A DNA stretch of 64,000 nucleotides, from contig NC_135170.1 of the NCBI RefSeq assembly GCF_041146795.1, forward strand, positions 35,131,033-35,195,032. Direction: 5' to 3'. The translations under genes were made by a program, and so were the position numbers. Source of the DNA: Maylandia zebra. Its lineage: Eukaryota > Chordata > Actinopteri > Cichliformes > Cichlidae. Below, piece by piece: positions 1-11,039 of this stretch (position 1 is the first letter of the stretch; every line of letters starts with the position of its first letter). The notes below the pieces were generated by a model. That model had not been told where the DNA came from. It saw nothing but the letters and a program-made list of their open reading frames with translations, and did no database searches.

Positions 1-750
1 AAAACTTTTTAAACTAATTTGAGGCAAAATCTGAATTTGTTTTAAAGTGCGTTTTACTCAGACTTGTGATTCTCTTGGAGCTTTGGTACGTAGCAGTCTG
101 TGTCAAATATGATCATCAATGCCACAACTCCAGATGTGGTAAACCGCTGGCCACATCTGGAACTCCTTCGTGTCTCCTCTGATCATCGAAAGTAAAATGA
201 ATGAAGGCTAATGATTCAAAAGGAATTCTCTAATTCTGCAATTAGAGAATATTCACAAATGGAAAACATTCAAAACATCATCCACTCTTCCAGGAGTAGA
301 GGAAACTAAGCCATAGCAACATGGCAAAGCTGCGTGGGAAGAAACAAGACTTCAGGAGCAACGTCGTCTGGACTGACTAGAACAAAGTGCACCACAAACA
401 CCTCAGGCCAGCTGTCAGCACGTGGTGGGTGAAGATGATGATGATGATTTGAACACCTTGCAGTTACTGAGTGGACCATAAACTCTTCTGTACATCAAAG
501 TGTTCTAGAGTGTGAGACCATCTGACCCACAGCTAAAGCTTGGACCAAACTCGGTTTTGGATTATCCCAGAGCAGCAAATCTCCAAACAAGGAGCTGCAG
601 TGATCCAGAGTCCACACCTCAGGCTGAGCTGGGACCTTCAGAGAGCCAAGAGCACTAACTTCCTCCAAATGATGACATTTAACACCTGTACAAGTCTCAC
701 CTGTCCAACACCAACCAGCACTAAAGCTAACCCAGCTGCTGTTAGCTCAC

Positions 751-1071
751 CTGTCCTCTCTCGTGTCCACCTGCAGCTCGTCCAGGTAGATGGACTGCAG
801 CACCTCGATCTCAGACTGGACGCTGCGGACAAGAAAACAGCGCAGTTAGTGTGTGCGGCTGAATCTCTGCGACATTTCATAACCGGCTAAAATTAGCGTT
901 AGCATTTTAGCTCGACACAGCAGCAGACCTGCGGTCAGATTTTACTGCGCGGCGGCACCGAGCGGGTTAGCCGCGGGTCACACACACGCGGACACGACAT
1001 TAGAGAAGCTTAGTAGTCACACTTCACACACTCATCCAACAAACTCACTCGCACTCGGCCGCCGTCATCAT
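751..1071 (-). CDS. rnf25: RWD-domain protein, probable RNF25 E3 ligase, first two exons only
   Basis: The first coding exon is 1071 down to 1049. It begins with two tandem ATG codons (MMTAAEC) and ends at a GTGAGT donor. The second exon is 822 down to 751, with a CCGCAG acceptor and a GTGAGC donor. The join keeps frame and reads into SEIEVLQSIYLDEL, the start of an RWD domain. This matches the N-terminus of RNF25 (human form SEVEVLESIYLDEL), a RING E3 ubiquitin ligase whose RWD domain precedes the RING. The rest of the RWD and the RING would lie beyond the left edge of the window; I see no further exon in 1-750. The 5' flank around 900-1110 is CpG-rich, as expected for a promoter. Other RWD proteins share the motif, so the symbol is likely but not certain. 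Confidence 0.72.
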
Positions 1072-1835
1072 GATGCTGTGCGAGCCGGCAACAGCTAGCT
1101 GTGGCTAACCGGAGGTTGCGTATACACAGACCTTTCAGAATAAAAGCATCGCAAAACAGACCGTGCTAAATACAATAAAACGTACAAGATATTTGTTGAC
1201 AGATTCTCAGACATTTATCACAGAAAACACCATACAATGAAAAACTACACTGAGGCTGTGAAACCTTTGGATCGTAGTGAAAAAAGCAACAAACTTCATG
1301 TGATATCGAACAAAGAGGAAACCACAGTGAGAGAGTCGGTGTGTTCAAAATATGTTTATGAAATAAAATATTTTTATTTAAAACGGATTCAAAACTCACT
1401 CATAAAATTACATTTAAAATTTTTGTTTTACCTTTTAAAACAAATTCAGAAAAACTGAAAATGTACATATATAAACGCAAATAATCCGTATTTATTTTAA
1501 TCCACAGACTGTAAGTATTGCTCTCTAGTGGTCACAGAACGCAACTGCAATTAATTTAATCTTATTAGTTTTGTTAATCCTAAAATTCTTGAAGGACTTG
1601 TGACTTCAAATGTTGAGAAATTCAAGTAACTTTTGAAAATACTAAAATATTGCAGTAATGTCTACTTAATGGGAAAAAATGTATGACTAAATGATTAAAT
1701 TATTTTTTAGTAATATCATTACGAAATCTATGATCAGCTGTACTTAATGTAAACTGATGTATGCAGTTCCCCAAATGACCAGCAGAGGGCAGACAACTCT
1801 CAAGATTTAATGTATAATGTCAAAACATGTCTTGA
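1072..1835. other. rnf25 upstream region, no gene seen
   Basis: The first roughly 100 bases upstream of the rnf25 start are GC-rich and probably hold its promoter. Beyond about 1140 the sequence becomes AT-rich with no coding pattern. Short open frames at 1166-1458 lack codon bias and any recognisable motif. Confidence 0.5.
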
Positions 1836-3672
1836 TGCATCTCAATCATCCAGGAAAGTAAATCTCCAAAAGTTGATTCTGTTCATCTGGACGTAGCGTT
1901 TTGTGGCAGAAACGTTTCGTCACTCATCCAGGTGACTTCTTCAGTCTCCGCTGACTGCAGGTTTCCCCAATCTTATAAACAGCACATTTGCATTGGAGAA
2001 TGTCAAAACATATCATTACCATATGTTTATGAAGGAATTCAAGATGATGATAGGCGATTTAAGGGAAAGGTGGGTTCTAAACCATCTGCGCCCCCTGGTG
2101 AGGTCTTCATTGGATCCGCTGCAGTTTGCTTACCAGCCTGGCATCGGGGTGAAGGACGCCATCATCTACCTCCTGCACCGAGCTCTGGCTCACCTGAAGA
2201 AGCCTGGAAGCAATGTGAGGATCATGTTCTTTGATTTCTCCAGTGCTTTCAACACCATCCAGCCACGACTTCTGAGGGACAAGCTGGAGCTATCAGGAGT
2301 GGACCACCACATGTCCCAGTGGATACTGGACTACCTCACAGGACGCCCACAGTATGTGAGGACACAGGGCTGTGTCTCTGATACGCTGGTCTGCAGTCCG
2401 GGGGCCCCATGGGGAACAGTGCTGGCACCGTTCCTCTTCACCGCAGACTTCTCCATCAACTCCCCACGCTGCCACCCACAGAAGTTCTCTGACGACTCTG
2501 CCATAGACTCTGAGTACAGACAGTGGACTCTGGACTTTGTGGACTCGTGCCACAAAGTCTAGAGTCCAGATCAGCAGGTGACTCGTGCCACCTGCTGATC
2601 AACGCCGGGAAAACCAAGGAGTTGGTGGACACACCACACTGACACTGGTGAACATCCAGGGAGTGGACATTGAGATAGTGGACTCGTATATGGTAAATGG
2701 CCTGTATTTGTATAGCGCTTTACTAGTCCCTAAGGACTTTACACATTCAGTCACACACCCATTCACACACTGGTGATGGCAGCTACATTGTAGCCACAGC
2801 CACCCTGGGGCGCACTGACAGAGGCGAGGCTGCCGGACACTGGCGCCACCAGGCAACGGGTGAAGTGTCTTGCCCAAGGATACAATGACCAAGACTGTCC
2901 AAGCTGGGGCTCGAACCGGCAACCTTCCGATTACAAGGCAAACTCCCAGCTCTTGAGCGATGATCGCCCCGCATGTATAGGTGTATAGGCACCTGGGTAT
3001 TCACCTGAATAATAAGCTAGACTGGAGCCACAACACTGATGCTCTGTACAGGAAGGGTCAGAGCAGACTCTACCTGCTGAGGCGGCTGAGGTCATTTGGA
3101 GTACAGGGAGCGCTTTTAAAGACCTTCTATGACTCTGTGGTGGCATCCGCCAGCTCTGTTCTGGGATGCACCCTGGACCCAGTGCAGGTGGTGGAGACAG
3201 AAGGACTCTGGCCAAAATAGCATCTCTGATGGACAGAGTCTCCCACCCCATGCATGTAGATGTTGCTGCAGAGCTGCTTCAGTGACAGACTGCTGCATCC
3301 TCGATGCATGAAGGAGCGTTTCTGCAGGTCCTTCCTCCCTGCAGCTGTCAGACTGCACAATCAGAACTGCTCCCAACAAACACAGATGTTTACATCAGCG
3401 CTGTAACTGCAGTATTTTATCAACTGACTCACTCTACAACCTGGGTTTGCCTCTTACCTGTATTTTATTTTATTTTATTTTATTTAATAATGGTACAATA
3501 CTCTGTTTTTGGTAACCATTGTCCTCAATGTAAATATGTAAAACTTGTGTATGTTTCTGTTCTGTGTCTTGTGTACTGTTTCTTTGTATATGTGTCTTTT
3601 TTGCTGCTGTTACACCCAAATTTCCCCTTGTGGGACAATTAAAGGATTATTCTATGTCTTCTTCTTCTTCTT
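1836..3672 (+). mobile_element. Non-LTR retrotransposon (L2/CR1/Rex-like), degenerate copy with a nested repeat
   Basis: From about 2043 the plus strand encodes reverse-transcriptase motifs: SLDPLQFAYQPG, FFDFSSAFNTIQP, a degraded form of the PQGTVLSP block (APWGTVLAPF), and QKFSDDSAI in place of the FADD-type catalytic block. After an interruption, the C-terminal part continues with YRHLGIHLNNKLDW at 2981-3220. The 3' end carries an AATTAAAGG tail and a (TTC)n tract near 3660. Frames are broken and the copy is dead. The leading segment 1836-1990 resembles a widespread fish repeat. A 300-bp unrelated repeat sits at about 2685-2988. The exact LINE clade cannot be fixed by eye. Confidence 0.8.
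2685..2990. repeat. Dispersed repeat nested inside the LINE copy
   Basis: The reverse-transcriptase reading frame breaks after VDIEIVDSY and resumes with LGIHLNNKLDW. The intervening block of about 300 bases starts near TATGGTAAATGGCC and ends near the GTATAGGT at 2990. Short GTATA sequences flank it and may be its target duplication. It has the look of the common teleost repeat containing TATAGCGCTTT and CACCAGGCAACGGG-like stretches. Confidence 0.6.
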
Positions 3673-3682
3673 ATGTCAGCGT

Positions 3683-4160
3683 GTTATGAGATGAGATGAG
3701 ATGAGATGAGATGAGATGAGATGAGACTTTATTGATCCCACTGTGTGGAAATTTTTGCATTACGTCAGCTCAGGGACAGAAAGCAGAAGGATAATACAAA
3801 AAATACAAATAAAATACAAACAAATATAAAATAAGTAAGATATTAAACTATATACAACGGTAGCATAGACAGTATGTGACTGTGGATATAGCTGTAGAAA
3901 TATGCAAGACATAAACTATAAACTACATAGTTATAACATAATTTTTCCATGTAAGTAATAGTTATCTATAAGAATAGACGTGTACACGCACACTCACATG
4001 CAATATGAGTGTGCATCTAAATGTACAGCATCTAAATATACATATACATACACATATTCCTGCAAACGTCCACACACATAGAATGTGCATTATGCATGAA
4101 GTGACCGTGGATGTCCACAATGTCCAGTGACTTATGACACTGTGAGGAAAAATGTTAAAG
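3683..4160 (-). mobile_element. LINE 3' tail fragment with (GAGAT)n microsatellite
   Basis: A GAGAT pentamer array at about 3688-3726 is followed by TTTATTGATCCCACTGTGTGG and an AT-rich stretch. A 3' tail ending in a short tandem repeat next to a TTATTGATCCC block, read on the minus strand, is typical of fish non-LTR retrotransposon ends. No coding part remains. Confidence 0.45.
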
Positions 4161-4683
4161 TATTCACATTTTTTTCTTTCTCCATAAAAAAAAGTTGATT
4201 TTGTTTTTCTCTAAATTCTTTGATCATTTCTGGATATGAACAACCGAGTACAGAGCCATTTTAAAACGTTATAGCGGCAATTTTGTTCCTCATGACAAGT
4301 TCGCCATTGTTATGACAAACACCAGCCCACAGAGACACTTCCTGTGAACTTCAAAATAAAATCTGCGAGGATTTACAATGCGCACTGTCTGACAGTAGAG
4401 GGCAGCATATGACTCCTTGGCGTCAAAATCACAAAAAGAAGAAGAAGATCGTGATCACGAAGAAGAAGTAAACCCGCGATACTGAAGAACATGTAGTTTT
4501 AGTTCAGAGTAATAACAGAAACTGGGGCTGATTTCAAGCAATATTATTCTTAGACATGAGTAATACCCATGGAGCGTGTTTGTAGATGTTCTGGAGCGAC
4601 GTTATAACCGGATAGAACCTCCACAGTTTAAATGTGGGACACCGAGAAGCTGCTTCGCGGTTTGTGAGGAAAAGTGTGAGAAA
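4161..4683 (+). promoter_or_regulatory. anapc2 upstream region and 5' UTR
   Basis: About 520 bases separate the LINE fragment from the anapc2 start. They include GAAGAAG tracts near 4433-4468 and become more GC-rich from 4560. The mRNA start cannot be placed precisely. No upstream gene is visible in this stretch. Confidence 0.35.
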
Positions 4684-6571
4684 ATGGAGGAAAGTGCGAT
4701 GGAACCGGACTCAGTGGAGATGTCTGGATCCGGACCGAGTCCCGGGGTCGCTGAATCCTGGGAAACCGTCACTGCGGCGCTGGTGAGTGGCTTCCCACTC
4801 TGGACACCTGCAGCTATGTGACTGTAGCATAACGAGCAACCGAACTCCATTAAAAAATCTCTCGATTTAACGTTTTGTTGGTCGTAGATGTGGTTTGTTA
4901 GCAATTTGAGAGGTTTTCAGATGTCACATTAATCAGGAGAAGTTTTCGGTTAAATTCGGCTTGTATGTATCGATGTCTTCTTAATGGTCCTAATCTGTGT
5001 TGTTTCCTCTGTCTGCTTCCTACTGAGTTCATTATTGGTTATCAATCCTCATAAATGTAAAGTAAACTGTGACGTGACGTCCATAAACAGCCAAACTTAC
5101 AAGTTACAAAACAGAGGTGAAACAAGTGTGTGAAAAAACGAACTTTCACAGTTAGAGAAAGACCACAAAGCTACACAAATTCAACTGTAAGAAATGTAAA
5201 ATGAACACAGGTTAATAAAGCAAGTGCAAAGACTCAAAAGGAGCGCACGGAGACTCGGAGCAAGATGCAGATCAGGTCAAAAAGAAGCAAAACAACCACA
5301 AGGGTTAGTGGAATTGAACCAAAAACACAAGCTGAGACACAAACTCGTCTCCTCCAGTCTCGTGGTTTTGCTCCTCTGTACGAGGGTCATCGGTCAGTCT
5401 AAGAAATCCAAACTGAAACTGGCTGTGAAGAAACCCTGTCAGCCAGCACCAGCACGTGTGCATCCTGTGTTTGTGTAACGCTGTGTTTTGGTTGCGTTCA
5501 GGTGTCTCCGGGTAGCTCGGTGTCAGAGCAGAGCCTCTCAGACTCGCTGGCCCTGCTGAACGATCAGGGTCTGGGCCGGCTGCTGGGCAGCTGGCTGCTG
5601 GAGACGCTGCAGATGCGTCTGTCTGCCTGCGTGGTTCCCGAGTTCTGGTCTGCCCTGAAGCAGCCGGAGAACGAGATGGAGGAGAAGGACAGGGTCTGGG
5701 TTCTGCTTACGGCCTTCAGGACTCTGCTGGACAGGCTCGAACCTTTTCTGGGTGAGTGGACCATCAGAGAGTTGATGGGTTTTCTCTGTGCGCAGCATTC
5801 AAACTTCTCCTCCTCCTTACAGCTGGTTTGGAGAAGCTGGGGGCGTGGCAGGATGAGGGCCGTGGAGGTCTGTGTGGCCCAGGATCCAAAGCCCTCATGG
5901 AGCGAGCCTTCACCACCATCAGGGCCCTCCTCCTCTTCTCCCCGGCTCCCGTCCTCCAGGAGCGAGTGCTGGAGTTTTACAGCCGGACCTTCTCTGTCTA
6001 CATGAACCGGGAGGGCAGCGGTGAGGACGCCACCGAGGCTCCCGGTGGCGGGGCCTGCCGGGGCTGCTGGGTCCCCGTGCAGCAGTGCTGGTGTCAGCAG
6101 GCCCTGGAACACCTGCAGGAGCTCAGCCACATCCTGTGAGTCAGGCTTTTAATTTGAAATAATTGACGTAACGAGGCAGGAAGTTGGCATTATTTCCTTG
6201 AATTTTCAGAGTAAAAAAAATAAATAAAGTTGTGACTAAAATAAAATAATAATAATATAATATATAGCAAATATAAATCTTCGATCATTTCTAACAGTTG
6301 TATTTATGATGCTGAAGCGTGGCTCAGATCAGCTGTTTGTTCTCATGCAGTCTGAAACGCTGACGTCTGATTGGTTGTTTCCAGGTCGAAGCTGCAGCTG
6401 CTGGAGTGGGTGAGCTCCGAGGCCGTCACCACCATCCTCCACAAGCTCATCGAGATGCGGATGGAGCAGCTGTGCCGGGGCGAGTACGAGCGCTCCTTCC
6501 TGCTGGAGTTCCAGGAGGTGAAACATGTGCAGCATCTGTCCACGCTGAAACTCACTGCGGCCTGCTCCTCA

Positions 6572-6627
<56 letters not shown>

Positions 6628-9600
6628 GAGCAGTGGTTGGAGCTGGTGCTGGGCTGGCTGGCTAAAGTGTTTGCCAGTGAGGCGGACGGAGATGCCGCTT
6701 CACTCCCAGCGGCCCCCGGCGGTCTCGGCGTCCAGGTGGTCCCGGGCGGCGGCTCGGTGCTGAAGCAGTGGAGGTGCCACATGCATCAGTTCTTCTGCAG
6801 GATCTATGTCAACATGAGGATCGAGGAGCTCTTCAGCATCATCAGAGGTGGGAGTCTGCAGCAGGTTTACAGATCCACGCCAGGCTGAACTCTGACCTCT
6901 GAGCTGTGATTGGACGCTGACGCCTGCTGATTCTTTAAGTCTTTTCTTTGCCGCGGAGCTCTCGTTTCCTCTACGGCAGTGTTTCCTGTCATCGCCTAGA
7001 GCTCAGCTCGAGTCAGGACGACGGAGCGTTTCAGCTAGCCACCGCTATAGAACAGGGTGGTCAAACATAAGGCCTGTGGGACAGAATCGCCCCAGGAAAG
7101 AATCCACTCTGGCCCACTGAAAGGATTCGAAAACAATAAAGAAGGGCATGAAGTTTGTAGAAAGAGCTCCCCGGTGGTCATTCGTGCTACGACAAAGTAA
7201 TAAAGTAGTAGATAAACATTTAAAACACAGAAAAACGTCTAGTTTTTCTGTCATTTAATCAGTTTCTGTTTGTAACAGAGCCACAGTCAAAAAACAACAA
7301 TAATAATTCTCTCTCTCTGTAAACCAGATTTCAAACTCTTCTTGGCTCTTGTGCTTCCTTTCAGATTTCCCAGAATCCAAAGCTGCTATTGAGGATCTGA
7401 AGTTCTGCCTGGAGAGAACCAATCAGAGACAGCAGCTCCTCACCTCGCTCAAATCCGCCTTCGAAAGCCGCCTACTGCACCCGGGTCGGTTTCTGTTGGG
7501 GTTTATTTTTGTGACCTGATGAGTCGCGGTGGCAGATTTTTTTAAGTTAAACGCGATTCAATGTTTAAAGTCAGGATTAGAGAAGAAAACAACAATGAGA
7601 TGAAGGTGGAGGAGGAAAAGAGCCCAGAGGAGGTTCAGTGAGGTGGTGAAGGAGGAGGTGGAGGCGGACCATAGAGCTGATGCAGCTATTTAAAAACAGC
7701 ATTTGTTGATTTGCTTATTTTGAAGCTGTTTTTCAGCTCGTCGTGCACACGTGTGATTTCTCAGGTCATCCTCATCATCGTGTAGGGAAGCTGGTCTCTA
7801 TGGTAACGTCTGTGAAACTGACTGATCTGTCTGCAGGCGTTCACACGTCAGACATCCTCACTGTTTACATCTCGGCCATCAAAGCGCTCCGAGAGCTCGA
7901 CCCGTCCATGGTCATCCTGCAGGTCGTCTCCCAGCCGATCCGCAAGTACCTCAGGTGAGTCCACGCAGGCGCCGGCGGGATTCGCTTTCAGTCCTGCTCT
8001 GATCTTTTGGCTCTGATCGTGCACTTTTTTGTGAGTAAAGTTCTACATGAGTTTAACATTTGACGTCCTAGCAGAGGATCAAACGTCCGTGTTGTGTTTC
8101 AGGACCCGGGAGGACACGGTGAGGCAGATCGTAGCCGGTCTGACCGGAGATGCAGAGGGCTGCACCGACCTCGCCTCCGAGCTGTCCCGAGGAGACCCGG
8201 TGACTCTGGAGATGCAGGACAGCGACGAAGAAGGCAACGACCCCGAGGACTGGACTCCAGACCCGACCGACGCCATGCCCGGTCAGTGAACGCACCGCGC
8301 TGAGCGCAGAGAAGGAGACCGCAGCTGAAGAGAAAGATCTTACTCGTGTGTTTGTTCTCAGATAAAATGGGCTCGAAGCGCCGCTCGTCCGACATCATCA
8401 GCCTGCTGGTCAGCATCTACGGCAGTAAGGAGATCTTCATAGACGAGTACAGAGGCGTGCTCGCCGACAGGCTGCTGCAGCAGCTCAACTACAACACGGC
8501 CAGGTACGACCGCACCAGCGCCCAGCTTAAAGCTGAGAGAAAGTGTTGGTACTTTGAACATGTCGGGTCACTGATAGCAAAGTAAACGCTCACGCCCGTC
8601 CTGTTTTCTGCGTTTTCAGGGAGATTCGTAACGTGGAGCTGCTGAAGCTGCGGTTCGGCGAGTCTCACATGCATTACTGCGAGGTCATGTTGAAGGTAAA
8701 CATCTGGAATATGGATCGTTAACCAGATATTTTAGGACATTCCCTGAAAGGATGAATTTCTGAGAACGTTGTGATTACCCGATGGATGCAGGACATGGCG
8801 GATTCTCGCAGGATCAACAGCAACATCCGCGAGGAGGAGTCAAAGCTGAGCGAGGAGGAGCAGCCGCCGCTGCCCCTGTCGGCCATCATCCTCTCATCTG
8901 AGTTCTGGCCCGCGCTGAAGGAGGAGAAGCTGGAGCTCCCTCCTGTCGTCTGCCAGGCCATGGAGGCCTACACCCACCGCTACGAGAAGCTGAAGGTGGA
9001 GTTGACCCACTGTGGCGTCTCTGGTTTGGTTTGCAGTAGAAACCAAATGCACAGCTACGCTTTTACCTGCTGAGTCGAGTCCCGTTTGTGTTTCAGGCCA
9101 TGAGGACGCTGAGCTGGAAGCCTCACCTGGGCTCGGTCACTCTGGACGTGGAGCTGGAGGACCGAGTCCTCACCAACCTCACGGTCTCACCCATCCAGGC
9201 TGCCACCATCATGTACTTCCAAGAGAAAAGTAAGGACTTTCATTTCAGAGCGCTTTCATGCTGTGAAATGTAATTCTGCGATGACCCCTGATGTTTTCCT
9301 GACATGGCGATGTCATGGTTGTAAACTATCGGCTCTGACATCGCTCGTTACGCTGCGTGGAGTCGAGGGAGATGCAGTTTGATCGTCGTGTACCTGCTCG
9401 TCCTCTCAGGTTCTTGGACGTTGGAGGAGCTGAGTGCGAAGCTGGGCGCCCCGAAGGAGCTGGTGCACAGGAAGCTGGCTCTGTGGCAGCAGCAGGGCGT
9501 GCTGAGGGAGGAGGCGGGCGGCCACTTCTACGTGGTGGAGAAGGGTTCGTCGAAAGAGAAGCTGGACAGAGGCGTGATGCTGATCGACAGCGACGAGGAG

Positions 9601-10361
9601 AGGGACTCCAACACCGCCACACAGTCTGAGCAGAGGGAGGAGAAGCTGCAGGTACGCACTTCATTCATCCTGCTGTCTCAGGGTTATTTACTTAGTTACT
9701 TTAAGTATTTGAAACCTGGCACCTGATGATGTGCCGCTTCTTTTCAGTCGTGTTATAAAAATCACTTAATAATGAATGACAGTGGGTGTTTTAGGGTCAC
9801 ATGCTCCATAAATCACGAGCTTATTGTTGTGAACGACTTTGTGCACCCGCATGATCCCAGGAGGGTAACTCACCCCTGGTTGGGTCTCCTAAGGAGGTCT
9901 TTCATGGGAGAGCGCCTGAGAGCCGGGATCTTAGCCATTGAGGCACAGCTGTGGACAGCCCACCTCTTGTGGGAGGGGCCGTAGGGGTTCAGTGCTTTGT
10001 GAATCGCGTGGTGTATGTCTTCAGCTGTCTGGAACGTCACCGCTCTGCTGGGGAAGCAGCTCAAACGAGCGCTTCAGCCTGAAAAGTATCAGCTAGTTCT
10101 AGTTAGGTCTTAAACTCTCACAGTAAGCACACTGGGCCTCTGTCTCTGCAGCTGTTCTGGGTCTACGTCCAGGCCATGCTCACCAACCTGGACACCATGA
10201 CACTGGAACGCATACACACCATGCTGCGGATGTTCGTCGCTACGGGACCCGTCGTCACGGAGATGGACGTGAACGAGCTGGAGGCGTTCCTGCAGAGGAA
10301 GGTCAGGGACCATCAGCTCATAATGTCCGGCAACGTCTACAGGCTGCCCAAATCCAACTGA
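4684..10361 (+). CDS. anapc2: Anaphase-promoting complex subunit 2 (cullin-like scaffold), 14 exons, 810 aa
   Basis: APC2 and the RING subunit APC11 form the catalytic core of the APC/C, the nuclear and cytosolic E3 ligase that targets cyclins and securin. Coding exons: 4684-4782, 5502-5751, 5823-6135, 6385-6517, 6634-6847, 7365-7484, 7837-7954, 8103-8281, 8362-8503, 8620-8695, 8792-8995, 9097-9229, 9410-9651, 10152-10361. They total 2433 bases and join in frame with GT-AG borders (human protein 822 aa). Recognisable blocks include RTREDTVRQIVAGLTGD, SKRRSSDIISLLVSIYGSK (start of the cullin-homology region, about residues 480-700), REIRNVELLKLRFGE, and a C-terminal winged-helix block ending VRDHQLIMSGNVYRLPKSN. 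The start was chosen at the first ATG that reads into the conserved SWETVTAAL; a possible internal start follows 15 bases later. Intron 13 holds an unclassified repeat at about 9840-10080, and intron 5 holds an old repeat fragment at about 7050-7150. Confidence 0.96.
6579..6624 (+). repeat. (TG)n microsatellite abutting the anapc2 exon 5 acceptor
   Basis: About 23 TG units end 9 bases before the AG of the acceptor used by exon 5 (starts 6634). The intron is only 116 bases, and the TG run takes the place of the usual pyrimidine tract. Confidence 0.9.
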
Positions 10362-10521
10362 TGACTGTGCTGCGTTCAAGTGCGTCGGAATATGTGGAAG
10401 ATTCCAGCGTTTGTTTTGCTCTGAGGGATTTTTACTAAAAGGGCTCATGGAGTAAATATGGAACAATTCTAACTTAAATTTCCTGGATTTTTCCATATGA
10501 TGTGAAAGCAGCATGGATTTA

Positions 10522-10562
10522 AATAAAAAAAGGAAAAGCAGTGTTTGTTTTTTCAAAATAAA
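10522..10562 (+). terminator. Candidate poly(A) signals of anapc2
   Basis: Two AATAAA hexamers at 10522-10527 and 10557-10562 lie 160-200 bases after the anapc2 stop codon. A third candidate, in AATAAACAG near 13696, lies beyond the piggyBac insertion and could be an ancestral distal site. Confidence 0.55.
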
Positions 10563-11039
10563 AGCACTTCCACTCCTTACACACACTTACATCACCACGG
10601 ACTGCCATTTGGCTTTTCTACCTTTAAAACCCGGAGAGCAGCCAAATGGCTGGTAGGCTTTTAGCTAAGCTTTAGCTTCAGGCAAGTGGAAGCTAAATTG
10701 GCTAGTCATTCATATGTAAATTGGGTTGTTACCTGGGAATTCTGGAGGGAGGGGAGTGGGGGTGTGTGGATGAGGGGGTGGGGGAGCTGCTAAAAGCGGT
10801 GAGCTTCCTTTTGTGTTTCATCTTGATGCATTCTCAATCATCCAGGGAAACAAATCTCCAAAAGTCACCAACTTGGAGTGTTTCAGTTTGCCATCTTAGG
10901 GAGAAATCAACACACATGGGTGTATGTCCTTTGTTGCTGAGATTTATTGATAAAAACAGTACAAAAAAATCAACCATTTGTACACATTTTTACAAATAAT
11001 TATAAAAAGTGAGTGAGTACATTTCAACATTTTCAGCAA

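Noticed and set aside
540-890. 116-codon plus-strand frame
   Set aside because: It overlaps rnf25 exon 2 on the other strand, whose RWD coding sequence explains the open frame.
5538-6130. Minus-strand frames of 86-188 codons
   Set aside because: They are shadows of anapc2 exons 2-3; the plus strand carries the conserved protein.
9772-9984. 70-codon frame in anapc2 intron 13
   Set aside because: The surrounding sequence looks like a dispersed repeat and the frame has no recognisable motif; anapc2 splices cleanly across it.
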